From contig NZ_MKSM01000104.1 in assembly GCF_001897285.1 (NCBI RefSeq), positions 28,069 through 92,068 on the forward strand: DNA of 64,000 nucleotides, in the 5' to 3' direction. The position numbers were made by a program, and so were the translations under genes. This stretch comes from Nitrobacter sp. 62-23. GTDB lineage: Bacteria; Pseudomonadota; Alphaproteobacteria; Rhizobiales; Xanthobacteraceae. Shown here in pieces: positions 44,231-52,497 of this stretch; the stretch's first letter is position 1, and every line of letters starts with the position of its first letter. Below the pieces are notes generated by a model. That model saw only the letters and a program-made list of their open reading frames with translations, was not told the DNA's origin and ran no database searches.

Positions 44231-45529
44231 CTAGGGCTTCAGCGGGCTGCCGCCAGCCGAAACCACCCTTTTTGCAAGAAACGTCTCGACGGCCTTCGCG
44301 ACCGAACCCACCGTTTTGGAGCGCCAGTCGTCGGACACCATCTGGCGGAGGTCAGCCTTGTTGGAGACGAAACCGAGTTCGACCAATACCGACGGCACGT
44401 CGGGCGCCTTCAATACCCTGAACCCGGCCGACTTCAGCGGGTGCTTGTGCATCCGCATGGTCGTTTGCATCTCACCCATCAACAGCCTGGCGAAGCGATT
44501 TGAAAACGTGCGCGTTTCCCGCTGCGCGAGGTCGATCAGGATATCGGCGACGTCGGTCGGCTCCTCGGTCAGATTGACGCCTCCGATGGCGTCGGCCTTG
44601 TTTTCGGCCTCCGCCAGCCGCTCCGCTTCGGCATCCGACGCCTTGTCCGACAGCGTGTAGATCGTTGCGCCCCGGGCGTCGCCCTCACGGCGCGGCAGCG
44701 CGTCCGCGTGGATCGACACGAACAGCGCAGCGCCGTTGGTTCGGGCGACGCGCACCCGCTCGGCCAGCGGAATGAAGGTGTCGTCGGTCCGGGTCATGAC
44801 AACGTGATATCTGCCGTCGTGCTCGATGCGGTCACGCAGAGCCACGGCAAAAGCAAGCACCAGGTCCTTTTCCGTCTCACCCGTCGAGGCTTGGGTTCCG
44901 TTGTCGATTCCGCCATGCCCCGGATCGATCACGACCACCGGACGCATGTCCGAAGGCGTGGCGCCCCCGGTCGACCCGGTCGCATCCTCGACGGCTGGCT
45001 CCGGAGAAACCGCACCCCTCAACCCTTCAGAACTGTTTGAGGCAGCCAAAAGGCGTTTGAATGCGGCCCGATCGACGGTTTCCAATTCGACCACCAGGCG
45101 GGGCGGCTGACCGTTTGCGGCATCGAGCACATAGGCTTTTTCGATTTTCGCGGGCCCTGCGAGATCGAACACGATCCGCGATCCGCCGGGCATCACCAGC
45201 CCGTAGCGGAACGCCTTGATCAGGCCCCGTCCGGTGTCGCCAGCGCCGGGCGCGAGGCGAAAGCTCACCTGGGGGATGTCGATGACGGCCCGGTCAGGCT
45301 CGGCCAGCAAAAAGGCGTGGACATCGATCTTCTTGTCGAGATCCAGGATGAAGCGGGTCTGCTTCATATCGCCCGCGAGCCGGACCTCCGAGGCGACCGG
45401 AAAATCCCCCGCGACATCGGGACGATCAGAATCGGTCCCGGCGGCGCGTGAAGCTGCGCCGGAAAGAAACAGCGCAGCGGCGCAGAGCCAGATGATTCCC
45501 AGATTTGTGCGGCTCGCCAACGAACCCAT
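44231..45529 (-). CDS. amiC: N-acetylmuramoyl-L-alanine amidase (AmiC type)
   Basis: 432 residues with a signal peptide, an N-terminal AMIN domain (VRLAGDMKQTRFILDLDKK) and a C-terminal Amidase_3 domain. The zinc ligands are visible: VVIDPGHGGIDNG (His), GETEKDLVLA (Glu), FVSIHADALP (His) and the catalytic Glu in SVLVELGFVSN. It cleaves the amide between MurNAc and L-Ala in the periplasm, probably at septation. It is divergent from rne across a 698-base gap. Confidence 0.92.
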   Translation of the reverse strand: MGSLASRTNLGIIWLCAAALFLSGAASRAAGTDSDRPDVAGDFPVASEVRLAGDMKQTRFILDLDKKIDVHAFLLAEPDRAVIDIPQVSFRLAPGAGDTGRGLIKAFRYGLVMPGGSRIVFDLAGPAKIEKAYVLDAANGQPPRLVVELETVDRAAFKRLLAASNSSEGLRGAVSPEPAVEDATGSTGGATPSDMRPVVVIDPGHGGIDNGTQASTGETEKDLVLAFAVALRDRIEHDGRYHVVMTRTDDTFIPLAERVRVARTNGAALFVSIHADALPRREGDARGATIYTLSDKASDAEAERLAEAENKADAIGGVNLTEEPTDVADILIDLAQRETRTFSNRFARLLMGEMQTTMRMHKHPLKSAGFRVLKAPDVPSVLVELGFVSNKADLRQMVSDDWRSKTVGSVAKAVETFLAKRVVSAGGSPLKP

Positions 45530-46227
45530 GCCTCCGAGCTGCCTTTATTACCGCAATAGGACCGCAGGGTTAATCAGACCTTAACCCGTTGACCACAAAT
45601 ACCGGCAGTGTTGCCGGCCGGCGACGCTGTCCCTTGCAAGCGGCAAACAATCCACGTATGTAAGATGACGCTGACGGTTAAACTTCCGGTTGTGTCGCGT
45701 TCAGCCTCCCGGTGCAGCGCAGGACTTCAAGTTGTTCGAAGTGCCCGCGTTCCCGCCCCTCCACTGCCAGCGCGTCGCGCGGCCGATTTGGACGGCGGTT
45801 TCCAGCCCAGGGAGGTGTCCGGTGGCAGATTTTTGCGCCGGCAACGGTTTCAGAAGGTTCGGGAACGGTTTCAGGAAGGTAACCACCGATTATCCCGGCC
45901 CTGCGGCCACGAGGTACGACAGCCGACCGGCACTTTGGCGCCGCGTCGGTCCGGCAGCGAGATCCACGGCGGCGCTTTTGCCGCCGACCTGTTCAGACGG
46001 GCCCGACGCCTGATGCGCCAGACTGAAGAGCCGACCAAAATCCCCGCAAAGACCGCGCCGACGCGAGGCGAGAGCTTCGCGCGCCGCGCCGGGAACAGGA
46101 TCGGCTGGGCGCCCAGGATCGCATCGCGGCCTTCCCCTCACCCCCGAATCAGGTGGACCGTTGCGTCACCCGGCCGCGCGGCACGCGCGCGCCGTGCCAT
46201 GCGCCCTCCGCCGCCAAGAGCTCCAAC
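45530..46227 (+). promoter_or_regulatory. Long leader of rne, with candidate promoter
   Basis: 698 bases between the divergent amiC and rne starts, with no supported gene. On the plus strand a possible promoter is TTGCAA (45634-45639), a 17-base spacer and TATGTA (45657-45662). That would give rne a 5' untranslated region of over 500 bases. RNase E mRNAs in other bacteria carry long leaders that mediate autoregulation by RNase E itself; the same is inferred here from length alone. Confidence 0.4.
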
Positions 46228-49200
46228 ATGTCCAACAAACCCAACAAAATGTTGATCGATGCCACCCACCCGGAAGAAACCCGGGTGGTCGTCGTTCGCG
46301 GCAACCGCGTCGAGGAATTTGATTTCGAATCGGCCCAGCGCAAACAACTGCGCGGCAACATCTATCTGGCCAAGGTCACCCGCGTCGAACCTTCGCTGCA
46401 GGCCGCGTTCATCGAATACGGCGGAAACCGACACGGCTTCCTTGCCTTCAGCGAAATCCATCCGGACTACTATCAAATTCCGGTTGCCGACCGGCAAGCG
46501 CTGATCGAGGCCGACGAGCGCGCGCATCGCGAGGCGGAGGAAGAACCGGAAGATCGCGCCGGCCGCCGCCGTTCCCGGAATCGCAGTTCCCGCCGGCGCG
46601 ATCACGGCGAACGCGTGCAAAGCGCCGTCGTCGAGGATGCGGACCATGAGGACGCGGCGGCCGATGCGACGCAGTTCAGTGAGCCGCACGGCGGGCCGAC
46701 GCCCAACGATCACATCGGACACCAGGACGAGGTGCAGGATCACGATCATCCATACGAGGATGATGCGAATCACGATCACCACGAGCAGGCGCATGACGGC
46801 GCGGGGCACGACGATCTTCACGGCTCCGATCGTTACGAAACCGATGCCGACGGCCCGCACGAATCGCAAGACCTTGCTTTCACGTCCGCCTCGGACAACG
46901 CTGCCTCCGAGCATCGCGACGAAGCGCATGATGCCTCCGACGAAGTCCCGGTAGCATCCAATCCGCACGCGGCCGATTTCGAGCCACAGGCCCCTGACGC
47001 TCAAGACGATCATGCGGAACCCGCCGTTCTCGCCGCCGAGGAGGCACACGAACCTCACGATCATCACGAAGCTCACGATCACGACGTCGTCCCCTCCGAA
47101 GAGGACGAAGACGATGGCGAAACCGAGGAGGACCAGCAGGTCGAATCCGTCGGCGGCGACGATGCGCTGGAGGAAGTGCCCGAGCGCGCCTACCGGCCGC
47201 GGCGCCAATACAAGATTCAGGAAGTCATCAAGCGCCGCCAGGTGATGCTGGTGCAGGTTGTCAAGGAAGAGCGCGGCAACAAGGGCGCTGCGCTGACAAC
47301 TTACCTGTCGCTGGCCGGCCGCTACGCCGTGCTGATGCCCAATACCGCGCGCGGCGGCGGCATCAGCCGCAAGATCACCTCGGCGCAGGACCGTTTGCGG
47401 CTGAAGGAGGTGGTGCAGGATCTCGACGTGCCCGAAGGCATGGGGGTTATCCTGCGCACCGCCGGAGCCTCGCGGACCAAGCCCGAGATCAAGCGTGACT
47501 TCGAGTACCTGATCCGCATGTGGGAAACCGTGCGCGACGTGACCTTGCGCTCCCAGGCGCCGACGCTCGTGTATGAAGAAGGCTCGCTCATCAAGCGCTC
47601 GCTGCGCGATCTTTACAGCAAGGAAATCGACGAAATCCAGGTGGCCGGTGACGCCGGTTATCAGGAGGCGCGCGATTTCATGAAGATGCTGATGCCCTCC
47701 AACGTCCGCGCGGTGAAACCATATCGCGACTGCCAGCCGCTATTCTCGCGCAATGGCGTCGAAAGCCAGCTCGATGCGATGTTCTCGCCGACGGTGCAGC
47801 TCCGCTCCGGCGGCTACATCGTGATCAACCAGACCGAGGCGCTGGTGTCGATCGACGTTAATTCGGGCCGTTCGACCCGCGAACATCACATCAAGGATAC
47901 GGCGCTCAAGACCAACCTCGAGGCCGCCGAGGAGGTCGCCCGACAGTTGCGCTTGCGTGATCTCGCCGGTCTGATCGTCATCGACTTCATCGACATGGAC
48001 GAGAAGCGCAACAACCGCGCCGTGGAGCGCAAGCTCAGCGATTGTCTGCGCCACGACCGCGCCCGCATCCAGGTCGGACGCATCTCGCATTTCGGCCTTC
48101 TGGAAATGTCGCGCCAGCGCATTCGCGCCAGCATGCTGGAAAGCTCGACCGAGCCCTGCCCGCACTGCGGCGGCACCGGTCACGTACGCTCGGTTCCTTC
48201 GGTGGCGTTGCAGTTGCTGCGCAGCCTGGAGGAAACCCTGATGAAGGGCGCGACGCACAATCTTGTCGTGCGGACACGCACCAACGTTGCGTTGTACGTG
48301 CTCAACCAGAAGCGCGGTCATCTGCGCGACCTCGAACGCAGCTTCAAGGTTGGCCTTTCCGTGATCGCCGATCCTGCGATCGCTGGCCAGCAATCGTTCG
48401 TCATCGATCGCGGCGAACAGGTGCATACGCTGGAGGCCGCGAAAGCGCTGCTGGCCACGCAACTTGCCGCATTCCCTGCGCAGGCCGACGAAGTCCATGA
48501 GCATGAGGACGAGCAGCCGCTCGAAACCGAAGCCGCGACCGAGACCGGCGACACCGAAGCCCGCGCCGACGAACAAACGGCTGTCGAAGCAGAAGGTGAC
48601 GGCCGCAAGCGCAAGCGCCGGCGACCCCGGCGCGAACGGCCCGTCGAGACCCGCGAAGACCCGGTAACGCACGATGACGACGCCGACAACGTCCTGATTC
48701 CCGCTGATTTCGCCGCGGCGCCTTTCATGACCGGCGACGTCGAAAATGACGGAGACGACGCCCGAGTGCAGGCCCCCGAAGCGCGGGCCGAGACTCCGGA
48801 CGGAGAACGGCGCCCGCGGCGTCGCGGACGACGCGGCGGTCGGCGGCGCCGCGGCGGTGCCGACGCGGGCCTTGTCGATTCGATTTCCGACGAACTCGGC
48901 CCGACCCCGGCGCCAGAAGTCATCGAAGCCGTCGCAGATTTCGATTCGGCGCCGATCGTCCCTGAACCGCAGGCCGGCTCGACTGATGCCGAGACCCCGC
49001 CGCGGAATTCTACGGCTCAGCCGGACATCGCCACGGCTCCCGACGAAGCCAGGGAGGAGGCGAAGGATGAGGCTACACCCGAATCCGAAAAAGCGGTTCG
49101 CCGTCGCTCGACAGTGCGCGAGAAGGTGAGCTTCACTTCGGAAGAGGCGTCGCCGGTGGCGCCCACGGTTCAAAGCCAGCCGGAAGAAACCGCTCCCGAG

Positions 49201-49284
49201 CCGCAACAGCCTCCGGAAGAATCGGACGAAGACCGTCCGCGGCGCGCAGGATGGTGGTCGCGCCGTTTCGGTAGCGGCGGCTGA
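46228..49284 (+). CDS. rne: Ribonuclease E with His/Asp-rich S1 insertion
   Basis: 1018 residues from ATG 46228 (MSNKPNKMLIDATHPEE). The S1 domain is split: residues up to about 100 are followed by about 210 residues of acidic, His-rich sequence, then the domain resumes at RRQYKIQEVIKRRQVMLVQVVKEERGNKGAAL. The catalytic core is intact: SIDVNSG and VIDFIDM carry the catalytic Asp pair, and CPHCGGTGHVRS is the zinc link. The C-terminal part is disordered with Arg-rich patches (RRGRRGGRRRRGG) for RNA and degradosome binding. It initiates mRNA decay and rRNA/tRNA processing. Confidence 0.95.
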   Translation: MSNKPNKMLIDATHPEETRVVVVRGNRVEEFDFESAQRKQLRGNIYLAKVTRVEPSLQAAFIEYGGNRHGFLAFSEIHPDYYQIPVADRQALIEADERAHREAEEEPEDRAGRRRSRNRSSRRRDHGERVQSAVVEDADHEDAAADATQFSEPHGGPTPNDHIGHQDEVQDHDHPYEDDANHDHHEQAHDGAGHDDLHGSDRYETDADGPHESQDLAFTSASDNAASEHRDEAHDASDEVPVASNPHAADFEPQAPDAQDDHAEPAVLAAEEAHEPHDHHEAHDHDVVPSEEDEDDGETEEDQQVESVGGDDALEEVPERAYRPRRQYKIQEVIKRRQVMLVQVVKEERGNKGAALTTYLSLAGRYAVLMPNTARGGGISRKITSAQDRLRLKEVVQDLDVPEGMGVILRTAGASRTKPEIKRDFEYLIRMWETVRDVTLRSQAPTLVYEEGSLIKRSLRDLYSKEIDEIQVAGDAGYQEARDFMKMLMPSNVRAVKPYRDCQPLFSRNGVESQLDAMFSPTVQLRSGGYIVINQTEALVSIDVNSGRSTREHHIKDTALKTNLEAAEEVARQLRLRDLAGLIVIDFIDMDEKRNNRAVERKLSDCLRHDRARIQVGRISHFGLLEMSRQRIRASMLESSTEPCPHCGGTGHVRSVPSVALQLLRSLEETLMKGATHNLVVRTRTNVALYVLNQKRGHLRDLERSFKVGLSVIADPAIAGQQSFVIDRGEQVHTLEAAKALLATQLAAFPAQADEVHEHEDEQPLETEAATETGDTEARADEQTAVEAEGDGRKRKRRRPRRERPVETREDPVTHDDDADNVLIPADFAAAPFMTGDVENDGDDARVQAPEARAETPDGERRPRRRGRRGGRRRRGGADAGLVDSISDELGPTPAPEVIEAVADFDSAPIVPEPQAGSTDAETPPRNSTAQPDIATAPDEAREEAKDEATPESEKAVRRRSTVREKVSFTSEEASPVAPTVQSQPEETAPEPQQPPEESDEDRPRRAGWWSRRFGSGG

Positions 49285-49303
49285 AACGGTCTCTTCTCAA
49301 TTC

Positions 49304-49331
49304 AAAACGCCCGGTTACACCGGGCGTTTTT
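49304..49331 (+). terminator. Rho-independent terminator of rne
   Basis: AAAACGCCCGG, loop TTACA, CCGGGCGTTTT: an 11-base perfect stem ending in a T-run, 20 bases after the rne stop. Symmetry of the A and T runs could also let it act on minus-strand transcripts from thiL. Confidence 0.9.
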
Positions 49332-49351
49332 GCATAGATTGCACAAGGTTC

Positions 49352-49447
49352 AAGCATGATCCCGAAACGTGGAAACCGTTTTCGGAAAAGATCATGCTCA
49401 AACAAAAAGATAAGCGACGCGTCTGATTCAACGCAGTTGAACCAGAC
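49352..49447 (+). repeat. Intergenic palindromic repeat, family A, with adjoining inverted repeat
   Basis: AAGCATGATCCCGAAACGTG (49352 onward) pairs with TTCGGAAAAGATCATGCTC (49381-49399) as a long imperfect hairpin. A second inverted repeat, GTCTGATTCAAC-GCA-GTTGAACCAGAC (49421-49447), follows. It is the best-preserved copy of the family also found at 37321 and 41517. Confidence 0.75.
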
Positions 49448-49497
49448 TCTATGGAGCCCCTGTCTTGATTCCATCAAAGCCGGAACAGCTCCAGGAT

Positions 49498-50469
49498 TCA
49501 GAAATGACTGTAGGAGAGCCGCGGAAGCGCGATCTCGCTGCCTTCGGCATCAAACCATTTCGGAGGTATGTTGCCTGCAACGATCGTCCCGATCGACGTA
49601 GCCGCAACGCCGACACTTCGTGCCGCCCGCGCGAAATCCCCGAAGCGGTTCTCGGCCATCGTGCACAGGATCTCGTAATCGTCGCCGCCGCTAACCATGG
49701 ATTCGAGGCAAATCCGGCCTTGTTCCATCAGTCCGCGGGCGGCGTCCGATAACGGAACGGACCCGGCATCGATCACAGCCGAAACTCCCGACGCCGCGCA
49801 CAGTTTCGCAAGATCGCCAGCCAGCCCGTCGGACACATCCATCGCGGCGCGCGCAAATTTCCGAACGGTTTCCGCAAGAGCAATGCGCGGTTGCGGAATC
49901 CGGTAGCGGCCGAGCAACATCTCGCGGACTGCGGCATCGCCAACAGTCATTTTTCCCGTAAGAATAGCGAGCCCCAGCGAGGCGTCACCAATGGTACCGG
50001 AGACCACGATGCGGTCGCCCGGTTCTGCGCCGCTGCGCAAAATCGTTTCACCGGGCGGCACGCGACCAAAGGCGGTGATGGAAATCGTCAGCGGCCCCGG
50101 CGTCGCCACGGTGTCGCCGCCAAGCAAGGGGCAGCCAAATCCGGTTGCGTCGTCTGAGAGCCCGCGCGCGAATGAGGCGAGCCAACCCTCATCGGCGTTG
50201 CGCAAGGCGAGACTCATGACGAAGCCGGCAGGCGTTGCTCCCTTAGCGGCAAGATCGGAAAGATTGACGCGCAAGGCCTTTCTGGCAACCGTCTCCGGCG
50301 GATCGCCGCTCAAAAAATGCACGCCTTCGACGACGGCGTCGGTCGTAATCACGAGATCGTCGCCGCCGACTTTCAGGATGGCCGCGTCGTCGGCAAGCCC
50401 CAGCGCGCCCGGATCTGTTGCAATCGGCTTGAAGTAACGCCCAATCAGATCGTCTTCACCGGACGGCAT
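49498..50469 (-). CDS. thiL: Thiamine-monophosphate kinase
   Basis: 323 residues. AIR-synthase-like ATP-binding fold with LADDAAILKVGGDDLVITTDAVVEGVHF, VNLSDLAAKGATPAGFVMSL, and GGDTVATPGPLTISITAFG. It phosphorylates thiamine monophosphate to thiamine diphosphate. It is the distal gene of the rib-nusB cluster on the minus strand but is separated from nusB by 281 bases of repeats. Confidence 0.95.
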   Translation of the reverse strand: MPSGEDDLIGRYFKPIATDPGALGLADDAAILKVGGDDLVITTDAVVEGVHFLSGDPPETVARKALRVNLSDLAAKGATPAGFVMSLALRNADEGWLASFARGLSDDATGFGCPLLGGDTVATPGPLTISITAFGRVPPGETILRSGAEPGDRIVVSGTIGDASLGLAILTGKMTVGDAAVREMLLGRYRIPQPRIALAETVRKFARAAMDVSDGLAGDLAKLCAASGVSAVIDAGSVPLSDAARGLMEQGRICLESMVSGGDDYEILCTMAENRFGDFARAARSVGVAATSIGTIVAGNIPPKWFDAEGSEIALPRLSYSHF

Positions 50470-50487
50470 GCGGTTGATCCTTGCGGG

Positions 50488-50592
50488 CTAGAGTCTTTCA
50501 CCGTTTCATGGAAACAGTGAAAGGCTCTAGGCTCTTGATTTGACGCGTTTTCTTCACGCGAACCGGTATCCACTTCGCTCGAAAACGCTATA
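50488..50592 (+). repeat. Intergenic palindromic repeat, family B (full copy)
   Basis: Two adjoining hairpins. The first, 50488-50530, is CTAGAGTCTTTCAC ... GTGAAAGGCTCTAG. The second, 50531-50592, starts CTCTTGATTTGACGCGTTTT and ends CTCGAAAACGCTATA, with GCGTTTTC/GAAAACGC arms. The second half recurs at 57810 (same strand) and, inverted, at 58905; fragments are at 52463 and 60004. Confidence 0.8.
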
Positions 50593-50660
50593 ATCCTTGC
50601 CGCGTTCAAACTCATCGCGGCCGGGCAAAGCCGTTCGAAGAACGGCGTCGCCGTTCACCT

Positions 50661-50736
50661 GTGTCCCGGCCATCCACGTCTTTTCCCGGCCGAACCCAGC
50701 AAGACGTGGAGGCCCGGCATAAAGCCGGGCATGACG
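50661..50736 (+). repeat. Intergenic repeat, family C
   Basis: GTGTCCCGGCCATCCACGTC on the left pairs loosely with GACGTGGAGGCCCGGC on the right, followed by the hairpin CCCGGCATAAAGCCGGGCAT and GACG. A second copy is at 54157. It separates nusB from thiL. Confidence 0.7.
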
Positions 50737-50750
50737 ATATCGAACTTGCC

Positions 50751-51236
50751 CTACCCTCGCGCAAACTCGTCGGCGCGGAAACGGCGCGCGATCTGATCGA
50801 GCACCGCGTTGACCATGCCGGCCTCCTCCTTCTCGACGAAGGCGTGCGCGACGTCGACATATTCGGATACCACCACACGCGCCGGAACATCCTTGCGGTG
50901 TTCCAGTTCGTACGAACCGGCGCGCAGCACCGCGCGCAGGATCGCGGCGATACGCTTCAGCGGCCAGCCCTTCGACAGCGCATCGTCGATCAACGGATCG
51001 AGCTTTCCCTGATCGCGGACTACGCCCGCCACAACGTCACGGAAGAATTCGGCCTCGGCGGGGAGATATTTGTCGCCTTCGACTTCGCTGCCGAGCCAGT
51101 GGCTGTCGAACTCCGCGAAGACGTCGTTGATGCCTGCGCCGCTGATCTCCATCTGATACAGCGCCTGCACGGCGGCAAGCCGCGCCGCGCCGCGCCGGTT
51201 GGCCTTCCTGTCGATACTCGCCTTGATGTCAGCCAT
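50751..51236 (-). CDS. nusB: Transcription antitermination factor NusB
   Basis: 161 residues from ATG 51236; the longer frame upstream runs into ribH. All-helical NusB fold: RRGAARLAAVQALYQMEISG at the N-terminus and LRAGSYELEHRKDVPARVVVSEYVDVAHAF at the C-terminus. With NusE (S10) it binds boxA of rRNA leaders. It starts 7 bases after the ribH stop, the usual ribH-nusB pair. Confidence 0.95.
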   Translation of the reverse strand: MADIKASIDRKANRRGAARLAAVQALYQMEISGAGINDVFAEFDSHWLGSEVEGDKYLPAEAEFFRDVVAGVVRDQGKLDPLIDDALSKGWPLKRIAAILRAVLRAGSYELEHRKDVPARVVVSEYVDVAHAFVEKEEAGMVNAVLDQIARRFRADEFARG

Positions 51237-51243
51237 CGTGTTG

Positions 51244-51735
51244 TTACGCCTTCGCCAACCGGCGCTTGATCCGCAGCATTGCCAGCGCCGCCTGCGCCGC
51301 ATGGCCGCCCTTGTTCAATTCGCTCGCTCGCGCCCTCGCCCATGCCTGCGCATCGGTGTTGACGGTGATGATGCCGTTGCCGACCGGCACGCGCCGCTGT
51401 ACCGACAAATCCATCAGCGCGCGGCAGGATTCCATCGAGACGATCTCGAAATGGATGGTGTCGCCCCGCACCACGCAGCCGAGCGCAACCACCGCATCGT
51501 AAGGCTCGCCGTTCCGCTCGGCCGCATCGAGCGCCATGGCAATCGCCGCCGGAATTTCCAGGGCGCCGGGAACAGTGACGACCTCATAACCGACGCCGGC
51601 GGATCTCAGTTCCGCGACCGCGCCTTCGAGCAGCGCATCCTGAATGTCGTCGTAGAACCGCGCCTCGACGATCAGGGCGCGCGCGCCCGAGACGTCGGTC
51701 CGATCCTGAGGCGCTGCGCGCCTTGCCTCTGCCAT
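51244..51735 (-). CDS. ribH: 6,7-dimethyl-8-ribityllumazine synthase
   Basis: 163 residues. Lumazine synthase motifs: [35 protein letters not shown], and [18 protein letters not shown] with the catalytic histidine. It condenses the dihydroxybutanone phosphate with the ribitylaminouracil. It lies between ribE and nusB. Confidence 0.96.
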   Translation of the reverse strand: MAEARRAAPQDRTDVSGARALIVEARFYDDIQDALLEGAVAELRSAGVGYEVVTVPGALEIPAAIAMALDAAERNGEPYDAVVALGCVVRGDTIHFEIVSMESCRALMDLSVQRRVPVGNGIITVNTDAQAWARARASELNKGGHAAQAALAMLRIKRRLAKA

Positions 51736-51765
51736 GACCTGCTCATCTTGTTAAGAGAAAGGATA

Positions 51766-51782
51766 CGCGGGTCAAGCCCGCG
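51766..51782. repeat. Short GC hairpin in ribE-ribH gap (family C-like fragment)
   Basis: CGCGGG-TCAAG-CCCGCG followed by CATGATA resembles the terminal hairpin of family C (CCCGGCATAAAGCCGGGCAT). It is short, so it may be a remnant or coincidence. Confidence 0.4.
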
Positions 51783-51803
51783 CATGATACATTTATCGAA
51801 AGC

Positions 51804-52412
51804 CTACTTCATCTCGCTCAGCCGCGCCGCGTAACGCGCCATCAGGTCGACCTCGATATTGACCTCACGGCCCGCGCGCCAATCGCCGAGCGTGGTGACG
51901 TCGAGCGTTCGCGGGATGATGAGCACCGAAAACGTCTCATCCCGCACGGCGTTCACTGTCAGCGATACGCCGTCCAGCGTCACCGAACCCTTGGCCGCGA
52001 TGAGGCGCGCCAGATCCCGGGCCGTGCGCAATTCGAAGCGCGCCATGCCGTGCAGATCGTCGCGCGCAACCACGGTTGCTATTCCGTCGACATGCCCTGC
52101 GACGATGTGGCCGCCGAGTTCGTCGCCGAGCTTCAACGCACGTTCGAGATTGAGACGCGTTCCCACCGGCCATTGCTTTGCCGTCGTCACGTCGAGCGTC
52201 TCAGCCCCGACATCGACGTCGAACCAAGTCCGCCCGTCAGCGACGCCCGCGGCGACGACAGTCAGGCAAACGCCGTTGCAGGCGATCGACGCGCCGTCGA
52301 CGATGGTGCTGCGATCATATTGGCAGAGGATGCGCAGCCGATGCAGCCGGCTCTGCGCCGTCGGCGTCAGGCTTTCGATCTCGCCGATGTCGCTCACTAT
52401 GCCGGTGAACAT
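51804..52412 (-). CDS. ribE: Riboflavin synthase, alpha chain
   Basis: 202 residues with the start MFTGIVSDIGEIESLTP and two lumazine-binding repeats; the second begins near HIVAGHVDGIATVV. It dismutates two lumazine molecules to riboflavin. It follows ribD with an 80-base gap that holds a repeat fragment. No FMN riboswitch was recognised upstream. Confidence 0.95.
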   Translation of the reverse strand: MFTGIVSDIGEIESLTPTAQSRLHRLRILCQYDRSTIVDGASIACNGVCLTVVAAGVADGRTWFDVDVGAETLDVTTAKQWPVGTRLNLERALKLGDELGGHIVAGHVDGIATVVARDDLHGMARFELRTARDLARLIAAKGSVTLDGVSLTVNAVRDETFSVLIIPRTLDVTTLGDWRAGREVNIEVDLMARYAARLSEMK

Positions 52413-52462
52413 CAGAACCTTCCGCAGCGCCCAACGCTTTCGAATTCAAAACTATCCCGATT

Positions 52463-52497
52463 TATATCGTTTTCGAGCAAAGCGGAAAGGCTCTAGG
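52463..52497 (-). repeat. Repeat family B fragment overlapping the ribD stop codon
   Basis: TATCGTTTTCGAGCAAAGCG then GAAAGGCTCTAG combines the inverted right arm of the family B hairpin with the GAAAGGCTCTAG end of its first hairpin. The CTA at 52493-52495 is the complement of the ribD TAG. Confidence 0.55.

Noticed and set aside
50488..50736. Possible CRISPR-like array in the nusB-thiL gap
   Set aside because: The palindromes differ from each other and are not evenly spaced; they match dispersed repeats elsewhere in the window.
52413..52492. FMN riboswitch before ribE
   Set aside because: The gap is only 80 bases and contains a repeat fragment, with no RFN-like conserved blocks.
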